NCBI GenBank assembly: GCA_003024785.1 | Contig: PUQB01000098.1 | Location: 930,805 to 994,804 of the forward strand | Reading direction: 5' to 3' | Source: Selaginella tamariscina | Lineage: Eukaryota > Streptophyta > Lycopodiopsida > Selaginellales > Selaginellaceae | Length of the DNA: 64,000 bases | In this document: one piece after another, positions 57,601 to 64,000 of the stretch | Numbering within the stretch: the stretch's first letter is position 1 | Layout of the letters: every line of letters starts with the position of its first letter | Translations under genes and position numbers: made by a program | Notes under the pieces: model-generated | The model's input: only the letters and a program-made list of their open reading frames with translations | Database searches by the model: none | Told to the model about the DNA's origin: nothing

Positions 57601-60035
57601 ACTGCCGCCGCCTTACAAACCCTAGGAATATACTTAAACCCTAAAAGGAATAGAATATATATTAACCTAATCGAATATTCCTTTTAAGAATATACTTAAA
57701 CCCTAAAAAGAATAAACTATAGATTCGCCCTAAATGAATATTCTTTCATTATTATCAGCGTGTGCGTGTGCGTGGGTTTATCACATACACCCCAAGAATA
57801 AATATCATGCAAGGGTTTAACACGTGTGTGTACATGAGAGTGTTAAAGTTTCACATGCAGCATATATATACACACATAGTATTATACACATAGACATACA
57901 TATATATTAGTATATATTAATATTAGAGAGACAGAGTACAGGATCATGTATGGTGTGTATGTATGAGAGAAGAGTGACAATACATATTATGGATCATGCA
58001 TGGTGTGTATGTATGAGAGAAAAGTGAGAATGTTAACAAATTAAATTCATACACATTGGATATATTAGTACACACATATACATACACACATGTATACACA
58101 CAGACATACATACATATTACATGTGTAAATTCAATGTAGGGTTTAGGGTTTAGGGTTAGGATGGATCATGCATGGTGTTTATGTATGAGAGGAGTGAGTG
58201 TTATACACAGATATACATTATACATATTACATAATATTGTAACATCATACATATTATGGATCATGCATGGTGTGTATGTATGAGAGAAGAGACAGGTTAC
58301 ATATTATGGATCATGATCATGCATGGTGTGTATGTATGAGAAGGGATTATGCATGGTGACACTGTGTATGTATGAGAGAAGATATAGTGTTAACAAATGG
58401 AAATCGTACACATTGCATATATTATATTAGTACACATATATACATACACACGTGTATACACAGACATACATATATATTACATGTGTAAATTCAATGTGTT
58501 ACATACACACACACTTAGTACATATAGATCATACATGCGTTGAACATGATATTTTTTCAATAAAGAAGCAACATATAATTTCTCAAGTTTGGTTTAGGGC
58601 AATGTGCATGTGTGTGTATATGTGTCTCTGTAAGTGCTTCTAATGCGTGTGCACATGTATATATAAATTTATGATTGTGTTTATATATAATATGTGCAAA
58701 ACAAACATCGAATAATTAAGAAAATATTAATATACACACTATGAACATATTTTAAATTATACATAATAATATATGATTTTATTTAATATAGCCATATATA
58801 GTTTTAATAATATATATTAATTTAAAATTGATAATAAGGTTTAACATAGAATATTCTTGAAATAATAACAAATTAATTGAGAAAATCCCATTAATATATA
58901 CAAATGTAGAATAATTACTGAGATAATTAAGAGACTAATTTAAATTATGATAATCATGTTTAATACTGGAATATTCTTTGAATATTAAGAAATAACAAAG
59001 AATATCCCATTAATAGTAGGAAATGTAAATTAATTACTCGAGTAATTAAGAAATAATAATAATAAACAGACTATGAATATATTTTAAATGATACATAATA
59101 ATATATCAATTTATTTATTGTATTAGTGTATATATATATATATAATATAAACTTAATAATATATACTTGAATATTAAGAATGTAGAATAATTACAAAAAT
59201 TTCGTAATATTAAACAGCTTGAAGCACTTGAATGACATTAAATGCAATTTTAAAACACTCATTGGAATTGGAGAGTAATATATGTTAGACTGTTGGTTAT
59301 TTGTTTAACTCATCTTAAATTTTCTTTTCTGTTATTTCAAAAATTTTAAATTTTTGACATAGTATTATCAGTCTGACATGTAAATTTAAAAATACATTTA
59401 ATTTCCCACTCAAATTCAGATCTGGTTTTTCCGGCAAGGGTTTTCTTTTCACTCTTCAGATTTTCTTTTTTCTTCTTAGTGATCAGCTTAGGAGCGACAT
59501 TAAATTGGGTGCGCTATTGTTTATAGGAAAGCACGGCGCCTTCAGTGCTGTTTACAAGTAAGTATTATAAACAAATTTAGATATATTTATAAAGATTCAC
59601 TCTCTTACATTTCTCTTAAATTTTAGAATTTAGGGATTTAGGAATGCATTAGGATTACAATATATTCTTGTTAAGGATTTATCCCGTTTAAATATACTTT
59701 TAACTTAGTATCTCGGTTAGCCGGGCGGCGGGATTAATCCGGCCATTTTTTTTTTGCCTCTTTGAAGAGGTGGCGGGATTAATCCGCCACCATCTTTTTC
59801 ATAGCTTGACAGAATTAGTTCGGGCAATGCTTCTCCGCTCTTAAAAGAGCAGCGAGATTAATCCCGCCGATAAACTCTCTCAACTGATAATGATTTACTT
59901 AAATTTATTTAGAAAGAGTTGTCGCGGGATTAATCTCGCCAACCATTTTAGGAGGCAGAGAAGGGGTGGCGGGATTAATCTTGCCACTACTTCCCTGTTT
60001 TAAATATTTGTGGGCAGAATTCATCCCGAATCTCT
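56911..60035 (+). repeat. Left arm of a giant inverted repeat
   Basis: The arm mirrors 60830-64000 about a centre near 60430. Landmarks on both sides: telomere-like repeats (58137 and 62704), a GGCGCCTTCAGTGCTGTTTA block (59537, inverse at 61331), GCCGCCGCCTTACAAACCCTAG (57604, inverse near 63236), and TATCGTGTGTATGCGTGTG (56913, inverse at the window end). By eye the arms differ by several percent, mainly substitutions and small indels. No gene is recognised inside. Confidence 0.88.
58137..58160. repeat. Interstitial telomere-like repeats, left arm
   Basis: Three tandem TTTAGGG/TTAGGG units, mirrored at 62704-62730. The TTTAGGG type is the usual plant telomere unit. Confidence 0.7.
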
Positions 60036-60565
60036 TTGAATCATAGTTTCGGAGAGAGTTGTAGGCGGGATTACTCCGCCGCTTATTCCCCGTCGTCAGA
60101 GTTGTGGGCGGGATTAATCTCGCTGTTATTCTCCGTCGTCAGTGTTGTGGGCGAGATTAATCCCGCCCCCTCTTCCTCGTTGGAGGAATTGCGGCGGGAT
60201 TAATCCGCCGACTCTCACAGACGAGGAAGATCTGGCGGCGAGATTACCCGCCGGTACTTCCTAGTCGGAGGGAGCCCGCAGCGGGATTAATCCCGCCGCT
60301 ACTTCCTCGTCGGAGGGAGCCCGTAGCGGGATTAATCCGCCGCTACTTCCTCGTCGGAGGGAGCCTGCAGCGGGATTAATCCGCCGCTTCTCTCCGATGA
60401 GGAAGTATCGGCGGCGGGAATTAATCCCGCCGCTCTCTCCGACGGGGTAGAGTAGGTGGCGGGATTAATCCCGCCGACTTCTCCGATGGGGTAGAGTCGG
60501 CGGCGGGATTAATCCCGCCGACTCACTCTGAAGGGGTAGAGTCTGCGGCGGGATTAATCCCGCTC
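59725..60565. repeat. Palindrome array 2 (about 18 units)
   Basis: Copies of GGCGGGATTAATCCCGCC and variants at intervals of about 40-45 bp in 60060-60565 and more widely in 59725-60030. Several central units have short inverted spacers built on TCCTCGTCGGAGGGAGCC. The array occupies the centre of the giant inverted repeat. The part before 60035 belongs to the left arm. Confidence 0.88.
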
Positions 60566-60829
60566 AGTTATTTTAATAAAGCATGAGATATTATTTTTAT
60601 ATATAATTATGTATTATTGACATGCATATTATTAAGCAACTGCAGTTATGATTTCTTATAAATATTGCATAAACAGATATATAAAAACTATTTATGTGTA
60701 GGACAATATGTATAATACTGGAGATAAAGTATGTCTTCTTCGGAACAACGAAATAGTTGCACTGGACTGTGGAAGTTCGAGATGAATGCATATGTCACAA
60801 ATATTGCCCAAGGATCTTGTGTGTACGTA
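60566..60829. other. Unique AT-rich centre of the inverted repeat
   Basis: No mirrored counterpart on the left side. It holds only a short open frame on the - strand (60597-60791) without recognisable motifs. Confidence 0.5.
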
Positions 60830-63800
60830 TGGGTGAACACCATTTTCAATGTTGGGAATGGAATTTAGGATGAATCCTGTCCATAATATTTAAAATAGGA
60901 AAGTGATGGAAGATTAATCCACCTTCTCTGCCTCCTAAAAATGATTGGCGAGATTAATCCCATAGATAACTCTTTTCAATAAATTCAAGTAACTCTTTAT
61001 CAGTTTGAGAGAGTTATTGGCGGGATTAATCCCGTCGCTCTTTTTAAGAGGTGGAGAAGCATTGCCCGAACTAATTATGTCATAGTTTATCAAAAGATGG
61101 TGGCGGAATTAATCCGCACCTCTTCAAAGAGGCAAAAAAAATGGCCGGATTAATCCCGCCACCTGGCTAACCAAGAATATTAAGTTAAAAGTATATTTAA
61201 ACGGGATAAATCCTAACAGAATATATTTAATTCTAATGCATTCCTAAATCCCTAAATTCTAAAATTTAAGAGAAAATGTAAGAGAGTGAATCTTTATAAA
61301 TATATTTAAATTTGTTTATAATAGTAAACAGCACTAAAGGCGCCGTGCTTTCCTATAAACATAGCGCACCCAATTTAATGTCGCTCTTGAGCTGATACTA
61401 AGAAGAAAAAAGAAAATCTGAAGATGAAAAATAAAAAAATAAAGAAACCTTGCCGGAGAAAGAACCAGATCTGAATTTGAGTGGGAAATTAAATACATTT
61501 TCAAATTTACATGTCAGACCGACAATACTTATATCAGAAATTCGAAATTTTTGAAATAACAGAAAAGAAAATTTAAGATGAGTTGAAACAAATAACCGAC
61601 AGTCTGACATATATATCTCCAATTCCAATGAGTGTTTTAAAATTGTATTTAATGTCATTCAAGTGCTTCAAACTGTTTAAATATTACGAAATTTTTGTAA
61701 TTATTCTACATTCTTAATATTCAAGTATATTATTATTAAGTTTATATTATATATATACATAATAAATAAATAAATTGATATATTATTATGTATCATTTAA
61801 AATATATTCATAGTCTGTTTATTATTATTATTTCTTAATTACTCGAGTAATTAATTTACATTTCCTACTATTAATGGATATTTTGTTATTTTCTTAATAT
61901 TCAAAGAATATTTCAATATTAAACATGATTATCATAATTAAATTAGTCTTATTCTTAATTATCGTAATTATTCTACATTTGTATATATTAATGGGATTTT
62001 TTCAATTTTTGTTATTATTTCAAGAATATTCTAGTGTTAAACCTTATTATCAATATTAAATTAATATTATTATTAAAACTATATATGGCTATATATTAGA
62101 TAAATCATATTTATTATGTATAATTTAAAATATGTTCATAGTGTGTATATTATATTATTTTCTTAATTATTCGATGTTTGTTTTGCACATATATATAAAC
62201 ACAATCATAAATTTATATACACGTGCACACGCATTAGAAGCACTTACAGAGACATATGCACACACATGCACATTGCCCTAAACAAACTTGAGAAATTATA
62301 TGTTGCTTCTTTATTGAAAACATCATGTTCAACGCATGTATATCTATATGTACTCAGTGTGTGTGTTGTAACATATTGAATTTACACATGTATATATATG
62401 TATGTCTGTATGTATACACGTGTGTATGTATATATGTGTACTAATATATATGCAATGTGTAAATTTTCATTTGTTAACACTATATCTCTTCTCTCATACA
62501 TACACAGTGTCACCATGCATAATCCCTTCTCTTACATACACACCATGCATGATCATGATCATAATATGTAGCCTGTCTTTTCTTTCATACATACACTATG
62601 CATGATCCATAATATATACTGATGTTACAATATTATGTAATATGTATAATGTATATCTGTGTATAACACTCACTCCTCTCATACATAAACACATGCATGA
62701 TCCATCCTAACCCTAAACCCTAAACCTACATTGAATTTACACATGTAATAATGTATGTATGTCTGTGTGTATACACGTGTGTATGTATATGTGTGTACTA
62801 ATATATCCAATGTGTATGAATTTAATTTGTTAACACTTTCACTCTTCTCTCATACATACACACCATGCATGATCCATGAAATATATACTGTCTCTCTTCT
62901 CTCATACATAACAACAATATGATCATGTACTCTGTCTTTATAATATTAATATGTACTAATATGTATGTATGTCTATGTATAATACTATTGTGTATATATG
63001 TATGCTGCACGTGAAACTTTAACACTCTCATAGACAACAGTGTTAAACCCTGCATGATATTTATTCTTGGGGTGTATGTGATACCCCAGCACACGCACAC
63101 GCTGATAATATATGAAAGAATATTCGTTTAGGGCGAATCATTAGTTTAATCTTTTTAGGGTTTAAGTATATTCTTAAAAGGAATATTCAATTAGGGTTAA
63201 TATATATTCTATTCTTTTTATGGTTTAAGTATATTCCTAGGGTTTGTAAGGCGGTGGCGGCAGCGGTAGTGAAATCTCCTTCTCTCTCACACAGGTGAGA
63301 TCTCTCTCTCTTCTCACACGCACACTCGTCACAACACACAACACACATATATATATACACACATAGAGATATATATATATCTGTGTGACACACACATATA
63401 TATATTATATATATTATTATATATATATATTATAATTCCTTCTCTCTCTCTCTTCTTTATAGATCTCTATCTCTCAACACAACGCACACTTGTATACATA
63501 TACACACAGATATATAATATATATCTGTGTGACACAGATATATATTATATATATATCTTTGTGTGTGTTTGTGTTTGTGTATCTGTATAATTTATTAATT
63601 TATTAATTTTATCTCTTGCACACGCACGCACACTCCTGTTTATCTGTATGATTTTTTTGTTTCGCACACACGCATACTCACGATATACATACACACACAC
63701 ACACACACATATATTATACCTATATACATATAATATACATACATATTATGTGTACAGTATCTGTATAATTCTATTTATTTATTTATTTTCGCACACACAC

Positions 63801-64000
63801 GCACACTCCTATACATATATATATATATATATATATACACAACATATATATGTGTGTGTGTGTGTATCTGTATAATTTTATTGATTTGTTAATTATATCT
63901 CTCGCACACACACGCACACTCTGTATATATATATGTGTGTGTGTGTGTTTGTTTATCTGTATGATTTTATTTGTTTCACACACGCATACACACGATATAC
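60830..64000 (-). repeat. Right arm of the giant inverted repeat (continues beyond window)
   Basis: Inverse copy of 56911-60035. It includes five degraded palindrome units at 60905-61165, AT-rich sequence, telomere-like repeats at 62704-62730, and the microsatellite block at 63300-64000. Similarity continues to the last base, so the arm does not end here. Confidence 0.88.

Noticed and set aside
56911-64000. Inverted repeat as a missed-adapter sequencing artefact
   Set aside because: The arms differ by many substitutions, and the centre has a unique asymmetric part. Not excluded entirely, but less likely.

Overview
The window looks like nuclear DNA of a land plant. It is AT-rich and full of Ty3/Gypsy LTR retrotransposons (chromodomain-bearing chromoviruses and Tat/Athila-like elements). 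It carries short interstitial TTTAGGG-type telomere repeats, and the few host genes have introns of about 50-65 bp. I cannot name the species. A non-seed plant is a guess from the odd gene content.

Host-like genes sit at the two ends of the transposon block. At the left edge (1-950, + strand) is the 3' part of a gene with a permuted N4/N6-type DNA methyltransferase-like domain. At 50.85-55.2 kb (- strand) are an intact FCP1-type HAD phosphatase-like gene and, just upstream of it, a four-exon gene. That gene joins a ParB-N-like domain to a second, more decayed methyltransferase-like domain and an acidic tail. Both methyltransferase-like genes lack a recognisable DPPY catalytic motif. All ten frame breaks I found in the two genes need one extra base.

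From 5.9 to 50 kb the window is mostly retrotransposons. A degenerate Tat-like element (G) fills 5.9-12.9 kb. A chromovirus (B, - strand, 3' LTR at 14.8-15.8 kb) is interrupted by a second chromovirus (C, - strand, 18.96-30.84 kb, TSD GACTT). C is itself interrupted by a third (D, + strand, 23.0-29.2 kb, TSD GCATT). The rest of B resumes at 30.85 kb and is cut by an LTR fragment and by a Tat-like element (E, + strand, 31.7-41.1 kb). E carries a solo LTR (TSD AATGT) and an extra ORF region between pol and its 3' LTR. A 5' half of a Tat-like element (F, - strand) lies at 44.6-48.2 kb, and a chromovirus tail with a repeat-rich LTR at 48.6-50.1 kb.

Three copies of an unfamiliar spliced small-gene repeat (here Repeat A; 1.2, 13.3 and 42.6 kb) are scattered among these elements. 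One holds a 128-bp hairpin MITE.

The right end (55.5-64 kb) is unusual. Arrays of an 18-bp perfect palindrome, GGCGGGATTAATCCCGCC, lie directly upstream of the ParB-like gene and again in the middle of a giant inverted repeat whose arms run past the window end. One near-copy of the palindrome sits inside an intron of the ParB-like gene. A ParB-like protein beside dense parS-like palindromes is the most interesting hypothesis here, but it rests only on motif reading and position.
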